The position numbers and the translations under genes are program-made. Shown one piece after another: positions 8,321-19,730 of a DNA stretch of 58,511 nucleotides. Source of the stretch: Alphaproteobacteria bacterium (GTDB lineage Bacteria; Pseudomonadota; Alphaproteobacteria; Sphingomonadales; Sphingomonadaceae); contig JAHJHL010000212.1 of NCBI GenBank assembly GCA_018823905.1, positions 1 through 58,511 of the forward strand, given 5' to 3'. The notes under the pieces are model-generated. The model ran no database searches. It was not told where the DNA came from and saw only the letters and a list, made by a program, of their open reading frames with translations. Each line of letters opens with the position of its first letter. The first letter of the stretch is position 1.

Positions 8321-9004
8321 TCACTCCACCGCCACCCACGCGCCGCCCTGCCGCCGATAGACCAGCGGCGACACCGACCGGTTGGCGTCGTCATGCTGCG
8401 CTTTGACAAAGGCGGGCAGCTTGGTCCCCATGTCCGCCGCGCGCGCGTCGGCGACGATCAGTACATCGTCCGACGGCACCGCGACCAGCAGGTTGCCGCC
8501 GAGCGCCGCGTCCAGCTCGTCCCACCCGTCGGCGAGCAACAGGCTGGCCAGATAATCGGCCTTCGGCACCATGACGACACCGCCCGCCACCGCCTCCGCG
8601 GGCGGCAGCGAGGGCAGGATCGCCAGCACCTGACGGCGGCCGAGCGCCATGATCTCGTCCTGCGTGACCTTGTACAGGTTCAGGTCGCGCAGCATCCACG
8701 GCTTGCTGGTGGTCGGCTCGTCGGCGACGAGGATCAGCTCCAGCCCCTTGGCAAAAGGGGTGGTAAAGATGACATCGTCGGGTTGGGCGCCGCGGTCGGC
8801 GAGGATCCAGTTGCGATGCGCGGCATAGCCCGCGTCGCGGACGACCAGCCGCAGGCTGCGCAAGATGCGCTCATGTTCGGCCTCGGCCTGCGCTCTTGCG
8901 GCGGTTTCATCGGTGGTCTGCGCCGCGGCATCGCCGGCGCCCGCGCCGAGTAAGCCCGCAGCAAAGCCGATCGCTTTGCCGAATATCGATTTGCCTGTCG
9001 CCAT
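8321..9004 (-). CDS. DUF1444 (YtpQ)-like protein
   Basis: A 227-residue protein starting MATGKSIFGKAIGFAAGL. The C-terminal half reads like DUF1444/YtpQ: a lone Trp-containing helix (LLADGWDEL), then LVAVPSDDVLIVAD, and a closing segment SVSPLVYRRQGGAW. No enzyme motif is visible and the family has no established function. The short Gly/Ala-rich N-terminus could be a weak signal or membrane anchor, which is uncertain. The family assignment is by pattern only. Confidence 0.6.
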   Translation of the reverse strand: MATGKSIFGKAIGFAAGLLGAGAGDAAAQTTDETAARAQAEAEHERILRSLRLVVRDAGYAAHRNWILADRGAQPDDVIFTTPFAKGLELILVADEPTTSKPWMLRDLNLYKVTQDEIMALGRRQVLAILPSLPPAEAVAGGVVMVPKADYLASLLLADGWDELDAALGGNLLVAVPSDDVLIVADARAADMGTKLPAFVKAQHDDANRSVSPLVYRRQGGAWVAVE

Positions 9005-9164
9005 CGGGGTCCGTTCCTTCGCGCAAAGGCGGTCAGCCTAGCGGCGCGCGGCGAGGGCCGGAACGGCGGGGAATGCACCGGGTCATGATGGGAGCTGGGG
9101 ACGGGCTACGGTGCGGGGAAGGGCGGTAAGACCTGTTTCAACCTCGATACCACAACTGCCCAAG

Positions 9165-9247
9165 TTCCGTTCGTGTCGAGCGAAGTCGAGACACGTGGAG
9201 TCGAGCGCGAACGCGGCGTGTCTCGACTACGCTCGACACGAACGGAA
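9165..9247. repeat. Palindromic repeat, GTGTCGAGCGAAGTCGAGACAC family (copy 1)
   Basis: Begins TTCCGTTCGTGTCGAGCGAA and ends with its near-perfect reverse complement TCGACACGAACGGAA, with a 30-base centre. Copies with the same arms occur at 32381-32463 and from 58460. It lies just past the 3' end of uvrA. Confidence 0.85.
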
Positions 9248-9281
9248 ATGAGAGTGGGGTGTGACGGGGAATTATCCGCCG

Positions 9282-12173
<2,892 letters not shown>

Positions 12174-12184
12174 GGGAGGGGTGT

Positions 12185-12199
12185 GTTCCAGATTTGTTC
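12185..12199 (-). promoter_or_regulatory. LexA (SOS) box upstream of uvrA
   Basis: The sequence GTTC-CAGATTT-GTTC is the direct-repeat GTTC-N7-GTTC site bound by alphaproteobacterial LexA. It lies 12 bases before the uvrA ATG, a position where repressor would block transcription start or early elongation. Confidence 0.8.
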
Positions 12200-12310
12200 T
12201 TGTGGCGCAAGGGGGCGTTTCGGCCCGGCATTGCCCTCTAGATAGGGTGCGCGGAGACCACCCGCAATGCGCCAACTTTCCACCAACATCCCAAAGGCTT
12301 CGACCAGCGG

Positions 12311-12367
12311 TTGACACCTCGCTTGACGCCAAGTCGGGCCAGGCCGACAGTCGGGCCAGGGTGTCAA
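12311..12367. other. Inverted repeat with nested direct repeats upstream of the M13 peptidase
   Basis: TTGACACC at 12311 pairs with GGTGTCAA at 12360-12367. Between them GTCGGGCCAG occurs twice (12333 and 12350). The structure lies 40 bases upstream of the peptidase ATG and could form a hairpin leader or operator. No function can be assigned. Confidence 0.45.
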
Positions 12368-12406
12368 TCCTTTTCGGATTGGCCCGGGGCACCAGGGAGA
12401 CGGGGA

Positions 12407-14488
12407 ATGAGCAAGGGATTTTTGGGAGCAGCGTCGCTGGCGATCGCCGCTGTCTTGGCAGCGCCAGCGATGGCGCACGACGCGGTCGGACCGGTGGGGA
12501 TGACGGCGGCGACGGGCGAAGCGGCAGGCGATGTCGACGATTCATCGGTGAAAGCGCTCACCTTCGGCAAATGGGGCGTCGACCTCGATGCGCGCGACAC
12601 GTCGGTCAAGCCGGGCGACGATTTCGACAAATATGCCAATGGGACCTGGTTCGCCCGCACCGAGATCCCTGCCGACCAGGGTTCGGCGGGCGTCGGATAC
12701 GACGTTTACAACCTCACTCAGCGCCAGCTTCGCGACTTGGTCGCTGGGGCGTCCGCGACGAGCCAGGTCGGCGGACTGTACCAAAGCTTTATGGACGAGA
12801 CACGGGTCGACGGGCTGGGTGCCAAGCCGCTAGCCGAGGATCTTCGCAGCGTGTTCGTGATCAAGGATCATGCGGAAATGGCGCGCTACATGGGCACGAC
12901 GCAAGCCGGATTTGGCGCGTCGGTTATTGGCGGACAGCCCTATGCCGATACCAACGATCCGACCACCAATGTCCTGTGGATGGGACAGGGCGGGTTGGGA
13001 CTGCCCGAACGCGAATATTATCTGGATGACAAGTTCAAACCGCAGCGTGATGCCTATCGCGCCTATATCGTTCGCACGCTGGCGATGACCGGTATCGACC
13101 CGGCTGGTAGCGAGGCCGCCGCCGATGCAATCATGGGATTTGAAACCGACATTGCCAAAGCGAGTTGGGTGATTGCGGATCGGCGGGACATCGGGAAGAT
13201 CAACAATCCGATGTCATCGGCTGAGCTTGCCGTTTACGCACCGGGGATCGACTGGGCTGCGTGGTTTGCGGGCGCTGGCATTGATCCGCAAAAGCGTATC
13301 ATCGTCAACGAGAATACGGCGATCCGCGACATCTCGGCACTTTATGCGAAGACGCCGTTGACGACGTTGAAGCTGTGGCAGCATTTTCATGTGGTCGACA
13401 GCGCCGCGCCCTATCTGTCCAAGGCGTTTGTCGACAGCCGCTTCGAATATTCCAAGGTGCTGAGCGGGGTTAGCGAATTACGGCCGCGGTGGAAGCGCGG
13501 CCTCAGCCTGGTCGATGGCAGCCTGGGCGAACTGGTTGGCGAGACATATTCGAAGATATATTTTCCGGCGAGTGCGAAGGCAAAAATGGAGACGTTGGTC
13601 GCCAACCTGAAGCTGGCGATGGGTGATCGCATTCGGGCCAACAGCTGGATGGCGCCCGCGACCAAGGATGCCGCGCTGGCCAAGCTGGCGAAGATGGACG
13701 TGATGGTCGGTTATCCCGACAAATGGCGCGATTATTCGGCGCTGAAGATCGATCCCACCGATCTGTACGGCAATGTGAAGCGCAGTTCGGCGTTCGAATA
13801 TGCCTATGCGCTTGGCGATCTGAACAAGCCGGTTGATCGCAAGAAATGGGCGATGAACCCGCAGGAAGTGAACGCCTATAATGGCGGGTTGGAGAATAAG
13901 ATCGTGTTTCCGGCGGGCATCTTGCAGGCACCCTATTTCAGCGAAAGCGTCGATGATGCGGTCAATTATGGCGCGATCGGCGCGGTGATCGGCCACGAAA
14001 TCATTCACGGCTTCGACGATCAGGGGCGCAAGATCGACGCCAGCGGCGCGGTGCGCGACTGGTGGACGCCCGAGGATGCGGCTAAGTTCGACGCGGCGGC
14101 GAAGGCGTTCGGAGCGCAATATGCGACCTATGAGGCGGCGCCAGGGGCGTTCATAAACCCCGACCTGACGATGGGTGAGAATATCGCCGATCTGGCCGGG
14201 TTGGAGGTCGCCTATGACGCCTATCATCGCTCGCTCGGCGGTAAGCCCGCACCGGTGATCGACGGATTGACCGGCGACCAGCGTTTCTTTCTCGCCTTTG
14301 CTCAAGCGTGGCGCGACAAGGCGCGCGACGATTCGATCAAGCAGCAGGTGGCGAGCGATCCGCACAGCCCGGCGCGCTGGCGCATCATCGGGCCGGTGCG
14401 CAACGTCGATGCCTGGTACAAGGCATTCGGCGTTCAGGCGGGTGCGAAATATTATCTAAAGCCCGAGGAGCGCACCAAAATCTGGTAA
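12407..14488 (+). CDS. M13 family zinc metallopeptidase (neprilysin/PepO-like)
   Basis: A 693-residue secreted or periplasmic endopeptidase. It has a signal peptide ([23 protein letters not shown]), then the M13 N-terminal domain with [14 protein letters not shown]. The catalytic domain shows [13 protein letters not shown] (two zinc His and the catalytic Glu) and [14 protein letters not shown] (third zinc ligand, Glu). The usual C-terminal CxxW is shortened to TKIW, without cysteine, as in several bacterial members. The start follows GGGAGACGGGGA; in-frame ATG codons further upstream would precede the signal peptide. M13 enzymes cleave short peptides; the substrate is unknown. Confidence 0.93.
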   Translation: MSKGFLGAASLAIAAVLAAPAMAHDAVGPVGMTAATGEAAGDVDDSSVKALTFGKWGVDLDARDTSVKPGDDFDKYANGTWFARTEIPADQGSAGVGYDVYNLTQRQLRDLVAGASATSQVGGLYQSFMDETRVDGLGAKPLAEDLRSVFVIKDHAEMARYMGTTQAGFGASVIGGQPYADTNDPTTNVLWMGQGGLGLPEREYYLDDKFKPQRDAYRAYIVRTLAMTGIDPAGSEAAADAIMGFETDIAKASWVIADRRDIGKINNPMSSAELAVYAPGIDWAAWFAGAGIDPQKRIIVNENTAIRDISALYAKTPLTTLKLWQHFHVVDSAAPYLSKAFVDSRFEYSKVLSGVSELRPRWKRGLSLVDGSLGELVGETYSKIYFPASAKAKMETLVANLKLAMGDRIRANSWMAPATKDAALAKLAKMDVMVGYPDKWRDYSALKIDPTDLYGNVKRSSAFEYAYALGDLNKPVDRKKWAMNPQEVNAYNGGLENKIVFPAGILQAPYFSESVDDAVNYGAIGAVIGHEIIHGFDDQGRKIDASGAVRDWWTPEDAAKFDAAAKAFGAQYATYEAAPGAFINPDLTMGENIADLAGLEVAYDAYHRSLGGKPAPVIDGLTGDQRFFLAFAQAWRDKARDDSIKQQVASDPHSPARWRIIGPVRNVDAWYKAFGVQAGAKYYLKPEERTKIW

Positions 14489-14512
14489 GTCCTGAGACCC
14501 CTTTCTCAGGAC
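14489..14512. terminator. Hairpin between convergent genes
   Basis: GTCCTGAG pairs with CTCAGGAC around a short loop, between the M13 peptidase stop and the end of the transporter gene on the other strand; it slightly overlaps the transporter's 3' end. There is no clear T-run on either strand, so termination activity is uncertain. Confidence 0.45.
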
Positions 14513-16038
14513 GGGGCGGGGGCGGCGTTATGTCGTCCCCGTACCGCCATCACGATCAGCGATAGCGCTGCGCCAATGACCACGAACAGCGCGGGAAAAC
14601 CGCCGAGCACCGACATCATACGGATGCCGTCGATCCCCGACGATGCGACGAGGATCGTGGCGACAAGGCCCACCGTTGCGCCCCACACGACTTTGACCGC
14701 GAGCGGTGCTTCCGGCGTGTCGGGCGAAATGCCGTGCGTAGAAAGCCCGCTCATCGCCGAAATATTGCTGTCCGCCGCGGTGACGTAGGATAGAAAAATT
14801 GCAGCAATCAACAAGATGAGGACGACCACGCCGCCGCCCAGCTCACTGAACAGGCGATAGAGCAGTGGATCCGGGCCAGAGCTGGTCAAAATGGCATAGA
14901 GGTTGCCGCCCGACTGCTGGTCGAGGCCGATCGTCGTACCGGCGATGATGATCATCCAGATCGCCCCGAACAGCGCCGGCAGCAGCAGGTTGAACAGAAT
15001 AAACCCCCGAACAGTATAACCCAATGCAAGGCGGCCCAAGAACAAAGCGGTCACCGGCGCCCAGGCGAACCAGTTTGCCCAGTTGAAGATCGTCCATTGG
15101 CGATGCCAGTCGATATTGACGTCTTGGCCCAGACTGCGCGGCACGAAGGTCGCGGCATAGTCGACGACGCCAGATATCGCGAGAGCCGGAAGCCGTCCAG
15201 TCCAGCCCGCAATGAAGACAAAAAGCAGGACGGCAGCGAAAAGCCAGACGTTCAATAGCGATAGGCGCGCAATGCCCCGGTGTAGTCCGAGTGCGGCCGA
15301 CAGAATGAAGGTGACGACGATCGACCCGGCGATCGCCCATCGCAGCGGAGCGCCGCCGCTGAATTGTCCGAGCCCTTCGATCCCGCCAGCGAGCGCCAAG
15401 ACACCTGCGCCTAGTGATGCTGCCATCCCCGCGACAAGAGCAAACAGACAGACGATATCGATCATCGTGCCGATTGGCCCGTGCGCGCGCTGCCCGATCA
15501 GCGGAACGAACAGTGATGACAGGCTGAACGGTTCGCGGCGATTGTAATAGACGAGCGCGAAGGCGAGCCCTGCGACGGTGTAGATGGCGTAGGGCGTCAG
15601 CGTCCAGTGCAGGAACATCGTCGACATCGCAAAGGTCGCGGTGGCATCGCTGCCGGGTTGCAGCCCCAACATCGCGGGCGGATCGTTGAGGTGGAACAAA
15701 GGTTCGGCGGCGCCCCAGAACAATATGCCGGTGGCGATCGTGGTGCAGAGGGTGACCGCGAACCAGCGCCAGCGGGTCAGGATAGGTTTTGCCCCGGCCC
15801 CGCCAATGATCTGCCCACCCAGCGGCGATACGGCAATGCCCGCGAGCAGCGCCAAAAAGGCGAGCCCGGACCAGGCAAACAGCGGCGAGAAATGGCGCAG
15901 GATCCAGTCGTTGATCGCGGTCTCTGCGTCAAGAACTGCGGCGCCTTGCCACAGGCTGAGCACCACTGCGGCGAGCAGGACCGCGAGCGGCGTGAAAAAG
16001 ACCGGGCGATTGAGGGGATGTTTCGGCGATGCTGGCAA
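14506..16038 (-). CDS. BCCT family transporter (betaine/carnitine/choline type)
   Basis: A 510-residue inner-membrane transporter with about 12 hydrophobic helices. BCCT hallmarks are GILFWGAAEPLFH near residue 100, the Trp-rich segment TIFNWANWFAWAPVTALF near residues 320-340, and the later DSNISAMSG stretch. Members import quaternary amines or related osmolytes driven by sodium or proton gradients. The exact substrate is not readable. No dehydrogenase or betaine-catabolism gene is adjacent, so a role in osmoprotection is only a general inference. Confidence 0.92.
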   Translation of the reverse strand: MPASPKHPLNRPVFFTPLAVLLAAVVLSLWQGAAVLDAETAINDWILRHFSPLFAWSGLAFLALLAGIAVSPLGGQIIGGAGAKPILTRWRWFAVTLCTTIATGILFWGAAEPLFHLNDPPAMLGLQPGSDATATFAMSTMFLHWTLTPYAIYTVAGLAFALVYYNRREPFSLSSLFVPLIGQRAHGPIGTMIDIVCLFALVAGMAASLGAGVLALAGGIEGLGQFSGGAPLRWAIAGSIVVTFILSAALGLHRGIARLSLLNVWLFAAVLLFVFIAGWTGRLPALAISGVVDYAATFVPRSLGQDVNIDWHRQWTIFNWANWFAWAPVTALFLGRLALGYTVRGFILFNLLLPALFGAIWMIIIAGTTIGLDQQSGGNLYAILTSSGPDPLLYRLFSELGGGVVVLILLIAAIFLSYVTAADSNISAMSGLSTHGISPDTPEAPLAVKVVWGATVGLVATILVASSGIDGIRMMSVLGGFPALFVVIGAALSLIVMAVRGRHNAAPAPS

Positions 16039-16171
16039 ATCGACGTCCGATCGGACAAGGTGCGGCGGGCGAGCATGACCCGTGTGCTTGCCGAGGTCAA
16101 TTCGTCAGCGGGAACGCCCTATGCGGCCAAGCGTTGGACGGCCAAAGCTTTGGATTACAGGAGACAGTTCG

Positions 16172-16585
16172 ATGAGCAGAATGATTTTGTCGGCGGCCAC
16201 TGCATTGGCGCTGTTCGCCAGCGGCCAAGCGGCGGCGTTCCAAGCCCCAGCGGCAGCCCCGACCGAAGCGCCGACGGCTGAAAAGAAGCTTCCAGATGGC
16301 ACCACGCCCGAGGAACGGTCGAACACCGCGCGGTTGAACGCCGAACAAGCGGCGCGCGCCAAGGCTGAAACGACGACTTACGAACAGGAAGTATCGGCAG
16401 CGGCGCAGCAGGTCGCGCATGACCAGACCGAGTTCGCTGAAGAAACCGCGGTCTATGAAGCGGAAAAGGCCCGGGTAGCCGCGATGTCAGCCGAAGAGCG
16501 GATGAAGTGGGAGGCCGATGTCACGGCATGCAAGGCGGGCGACACCACGCGTTGCGCTAAGCCGGTCGCGCCGCAGCCGCGCTAA
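16172..16585 (+). CDS. Hypothetical secreted Ala/Glu-rich protein
   Basis: A 137-residue protein with a clear signal peptide (MSRMILSAATALALFASGQAAA). The mature part is rich in Ala, Glu and Thr and likely forms a helical coiled coil (residues 55-115). A CKAGDTTRC motif near the C-terminus could form a disulfide. The ATG follows a good ribosome site (CAGGAGACAG). I do not recognise a family. Confidence 0.7.
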   Translation: MSRMILSAATALALFASGQAAAFQAPAAAPTEAPTAEKKLPDGTTPEERSNTARLNAEQAARAKAETTTYEQEVSAAAQQVAHDQTEFAEETAVYEAEKARVAAMSAEERMKWEADVTACKAGDTTRCAKPVAPQPR

Positions 16586-16589
16586 GCGG

Positions 16590-17072
16590 TCAATAAATAT
16601 TTGGTAGCGTGGAGGGTTCTTCCACCGGCGGCTTGACGCCCGCCACGGTGGAGGACGCAACCGGCATTCGGCCGCTCGTCTCGCGAGGGGGCGGGTCGGT
16701 AAAGCGACCGCCGTAGCGATAGTCGTCATCGGGTTCACTGGGCACTGGCGGATCGAGGTCCACGGCGCCCAATTCACGAAATTCATCGCTCATCCGGCTT
16801 TCGCGATCGGCGCGCATGCGTGCGGCGACGCCGTAGCTGTCGCGGCAATCAAGGCATGGCGCGGCGCTGCCCTCTGGCAGCGCCGCCGCGTCGGGATTGG
16901 CGCTGAGGTGCGAATAGGTCGCGGGTTCGCCCATTTCGCTGCTCAATCGCGAGCCGACTGCCATCTCGCCGAGTAGCATCCCGCCAGTCACCCCGACGAG
17001 CGCCAGCGCCGACCAGCGGAACAGCCGCACCCCGCTATGCCGACTCGCAGCGAAATATAATTTCCTCGCCAT
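16590..17072 (-). CDS. Hypothetical single-pass membrane protein
   Basis: A 160-residue protein starting MARKLYFAASRHSG with one membrane helix near residues 20-40 (WSALALVGVTGGMLLG), then a soluble, Pro- and Asp-rich tail. A CLDC motif (near residues 72-75) might bind metal or form a disulfide. An ATG 44 codons upstream is in frame but would add a polar segment before the anchor, so the internal ATG is preferred. It converges on the preceding gene with a four-base gap. Function unknown. Confidence 0.6.
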   Translation of the reverse strand: MARKLYFAASRHSGVRLFRWSALALVGVTGGMLLGEMAVGSRLSSEMGEPATYSHLSANPDAAALPEGSAAPCLDCRDSYGVAARMRADRESRMSDEFRELGAVDLDPPVPSEPDDDYRYGGRFTDPPPRETSGRMPVASSTVAGVKPPVEEPSTLPNIY

Positions 17073-17318
17073 GTAGCGATTTGACCAGGAGCGGGCGTTG
17101 GATGCAAGTGCGGCGTCATGAAATTGCACGCCCGCCGACCGTTCGTCGATGGATGAATGGCTTTCGTCCGGTAATCGAGCCGGTGTTTGCGCCGATCGAT
17201 CCAAACGCGATTCTGGTGACGTCTAGGGGGTATCACCCACTTGCGGGATGCGGGGGTTCTGGTCTCCCCGGTCCGGAGCCCTCGTGTCCCGCATCATCCC
17301 CCAAGAGAGGACTCCCCC

Positions 17319-17672
17319 ATGGCGAAATTATCCCTGATCCTGCTGAGCGCGCCGATCGCGTGTATCGGCCTGAGCGTCCCGGCCGCGGCCGAGGATAACA
17401 GCGAGCGGCGCACCGTCGTCGTGCATTACGACGACCTGAACCTGGCTAGCGTCAGAGGGCACGAGCGGCTCAGTTCGCGGGTCCAATATGCGGTCCGCAC
17501 CGTTTGCAATAGCCGTCCGCGCTACCGCGTATCGCTCCGCGAACGCGCCAAATCGCTCGATTGCGAGAAGGTGACGATGGCCGATGCCAATGAAAAGCTG
17601 GCCGACATGCTCAACGGCAACGGCGCCCACATGGCTCACCGCGGCCAAACGATTATGGTTTCAGCGCCCTGA
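17319..17672 (+). CDS. UrcA family protein
   Basis: A 117-residue secreted protein. After the signal peptide (cleavage after SVPAAAE or nearby), it shows the UrcA pattern: VVVHYDDLNLASVRGHERLS, a helix RVQYAVRTVCNSR, and a second Cys in SLDCEKVTMADAN, likely disulfide-bonded. UrcA proteins are small and common in sphingomonads and caulobacters, with no firmly established function. The ATG follows GAGAGGACTCCCCC. Confidence 0.85.
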   Translation: MAKLSLILLSAPIACIGLSVPAAAEDNSERRTVVVHYDDLNLASVRGHERLSSRVQYAVRTVCNSRPRYRVSLRERAKSLDCEKVTMADANEKLADMLNGNGAHMAHRGQTIMVSAP

Positions 17673-17696
17673 CCGTGCGGCCAGTTAGCCAACCAA

Positions 17697-17727
17697 GGCG
17701 GTCATGCCCCGGCATGGCCGCCTTTTT
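17697..17727 (+). terminator. Rho-independent terminator after the UrcA gene
   Basis: GGCGGTCATGCC pairs with GGCATGGCCGCC across a two-base loop, followed by TTTTTG. It lies 25 bases after the UrcA stop and just before the 3' end of the convergent response regulator. Confidence 0.85.
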
Positions 17728-17730
17728 GAT

Positions 17731-18462
17731 TCAAGCGTGCATGATCGCTTTGACGTCGTGGAGATAGGTCCGGCCGACGCGGTGAACGCCGCCTTCGCCC
17801 AGATCGACGCTCCACGCGCCGTCGCCATGATGTTTCAGCCCGACGATGCCGTCGCGGCGCACCATTTTTGAGCGATGAATGCGCATGAACTGATCGGGGT
17901 TCATCCGCGCTTCCAATGATTTGATCGTCTGGTGGATCAACCAGCTGCGCGCGCCTACGTGGAGCCGCATATAGTCGCGCTCGGCCTCGATCAGATCGAC
18001 TTGGCCCGCATCGATGCGCAGCATTTCGCCGCGGTTCTGGACCCAGAATTCATTGATCCATTTGCTTTTCTGGCTCGGCGCCCGTTCGGTCGCGCGCCAT
18101 TCGCGGACCCGTGCGAGCGCGCGGGCGAGGCGGTCGGGCGAGACCGGTTTGAGCAGATAGTCGACCGCGGCAACATCGAAGGCGGCGACCGCATATTGGT
18201 CGAACGCCGTCACAAAGATCACCGCGGGCGGATTGTCGAGCCGATCGATCGCCGCGGCAACCTCCAGCCCGTTGAGGTCGGGCATCGCTATGTCGCAGAG
18301 CACGAGATCGGGCGCGAGCGCATCGACCATACGCAGTGCAGAGGCGCCGTCGCTGGCGGTCCCGACCAGCGACACGCCGTCCTGTTGTCCGGTCAAGATC
18401 TGCAACCGCTCGATCGCGAGCGGTTCGTCATCGACGATCAGGGTGCGCAGCGTCTGGATCAT
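17731..18462 (-). CDS. LytTR-family response regulator
   Basis: A 243-residue two-component regulator. The receiver domain (residues 1-120) has the acidic pair DDE near residue 12, the phospho-acceptor Asp in VLCDIAMPDLNG (near residue 57) and the Lys of YLLKPV. The C-terminal LytTR DNA-binding domain (about 140-240) shows DLIEAERDYMRLHV and FMRIHRSKMV. LytTR regulators bind DNA as beta-rich domains and often control envelope or exported-product genes. It starts three bases after the stop of the histidine kinase gene, forming an operon. Confidence 0.95.
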   Translation of the reverse strand: MIQTLRTLIVDDEPLAIERLQILTGQQDGVSLVGTASDGASALRMVDALAPDLVLCDIAMPDLNGLEVAAAIDRLDNPPAVIFVTAFDQYAVAAFDVAAVDYLLKPVSPDRLARALARVREWRATERAPSQKSKWINEFWVQNRGEMLRIDAGQVDLIEAERDYMRLHVGARSWLIHQTIKSLEARMNPDQFMRIHRSKMVRRDGIVGLKHHGDGAWSVDLGEGGVHRVGRTYLHDVKAIMHA

Positions 18463-18465
18463 GGC

Positions 18466-19638
18466 TTAGCGAGCCTCCCGTGACAGTGGTAGCCAAAGCG
18501 ACACGACAAAGCCGCCATCGTCCGAAGGTCCCCATTCGCATCCTGCGGTCGGGCCGTAGCGGGTGAGGAGCCGTTCGCGAACATTGCCAAGGCCGAGGCC
18601 CGTCCCTGACGCCGGGGTCGGCGCCTTGGGATCGATATCGTTGTCGATGCGCAGCACGAGCAGCCCATATTCGGCGCTCGCGTGCAGGCGGATCGCGATT
18701 TTGCCCTTGGTCGGCGCAACGCCATATTTGATCGCATTTTCGATGATCGGTTGCAGGATCAGCACCGGGACGCAGGCGTTTTTCAGCTCGTCGGGCATCG
18801 TTACCTCGACCTGCAAGCGGTCGGGAAAGCGCGTCTGTTCGATGTCGAGATACAGGCGTTGCAGCGCGATTTCTTCCTCAAGACTGACCAGCTGCTCGGG
18901 GTCGATCGCAAGGCTGGAGCGCAGGAAGGACGCCAGGTTCATGATCATCGTCTCGGCCTCGCTTTTCGACCCGCGCATCACGAGCGCCGACAGCGAATTG
19001 AGCGTGTTGAACAGGAAGTGCGGATTGACCTGATAGTGCAGAGCGCGCAGCTGCGCATTCTTGGCCTCGAGCCGGAAATGATTGGCGCGCCGTTCGACCG
19101 CCTGCATCTCGCTGGCATAACCAAAGGCGACGTAGAGCGCCGCCCATACCGCGAAGAAAAAATACCAGCGGATCGAGCTGTCGAGGATAAGCACCGTTTC
19201 CCACGCGCCGGGGTATTTTGCCTGCATTTCCTCGATGATCTTTGCGGCTTCGGGTACCGGGAACCAGTAATAGAAAACAAACAGATTGACCGTGGCATAG
19301 ACGATGACGAGCGGCACCGCGGCGCCCAGAGCTGCGGCAAGGCGCGCGCCAAAACTTTGCGGCTGAGCGCGCTGGAGCAGTTGGTAGAGGACGAAGGTGC
19401 ACAGGATTCCCGCGACCACGACCAGGCCGCGCCGCGCCGCCGACGGCCATTGCTCGGGAACCCCCGTCAGCAGGCCGAGACCCGTGGTGATCAGGAAATA
19501 GAGCAGCCACATCGCGATGATCGATCCGATCGCGACGCGCGGATTGACGCGGGCGTCGGAGGCGCGCCAGTCGGGCGCCGCCGCCAACATTTTTGCACGC
19601 TGGTCGCGCAGCGCATCTTTGCGGAGGGTCATGTTCAT
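18466..19638 (-). CDS. LytS-type sensor histidine kinase
   Basis: A 390-residue membrane kinase partnered with the adjacent LytTR regulator. Four hydrophobic helices lie in residues 38-185, including MWLLYFLITTGLGLLTG and GLVVVAGILCTFVLYQLL. The His_kinase (PF06580) domain carries the phospho-accepting His in HYQVNPHFLFNTLNSLSAL (near residue 207). The ATPase domain shows IIENAIKYG and GTGLGLGNVRERL. The start MNMTLRKD at 19638 is chosen because the longer frame is of poor quality and would run back into the preceding MATE gene. No extracellular sensor domain is evident; the stimulus may be sensed in the membrane. Confidence 0.92.
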   Translation of the reverse strand: MNMTLRKDALRDQRAKMLAAAPDWRASDARVNPRVAIGSIIAMWLLYFLITTGLGLLTGVPEQWPSAARRGLVVVAGILCTFVLYQLLQRAQPQSFGARLAAALGAAVPLVIVYATVNLFVFYYWFPVPEAAKIIEEMQAKYPGAWETVLILDSSIRWYFFFAVWAALYVAFGYASEMQAVERRANHFRLEAKNAQLRALHYQVNPHFLFNTLNSLSALVMRGSKSEAETMIMNLASFLRSSLAIDPEQLVSLEEEIALQRLYLDIEQTRFPDRLQVEVTMPDELKNACVPVLILQPIIENAIKYGVAPTKGKIAIRLHASAEYGLLVLRIDNDIDPKAPTPASGTGLGLGNVRERLLTRYGPTAGCEWGPSDDGGFVVSLWLPLSREAR

Positions 19639-19730
19639 TGCGCCTGCTTTAGCGTCAAAACCGGCGTGAAGGATAGCAGGCACCGGGCCGCCAGTCGAAG
19701 GTGCGTGCGCTTTGGTCGAAAGTCGCTGGG

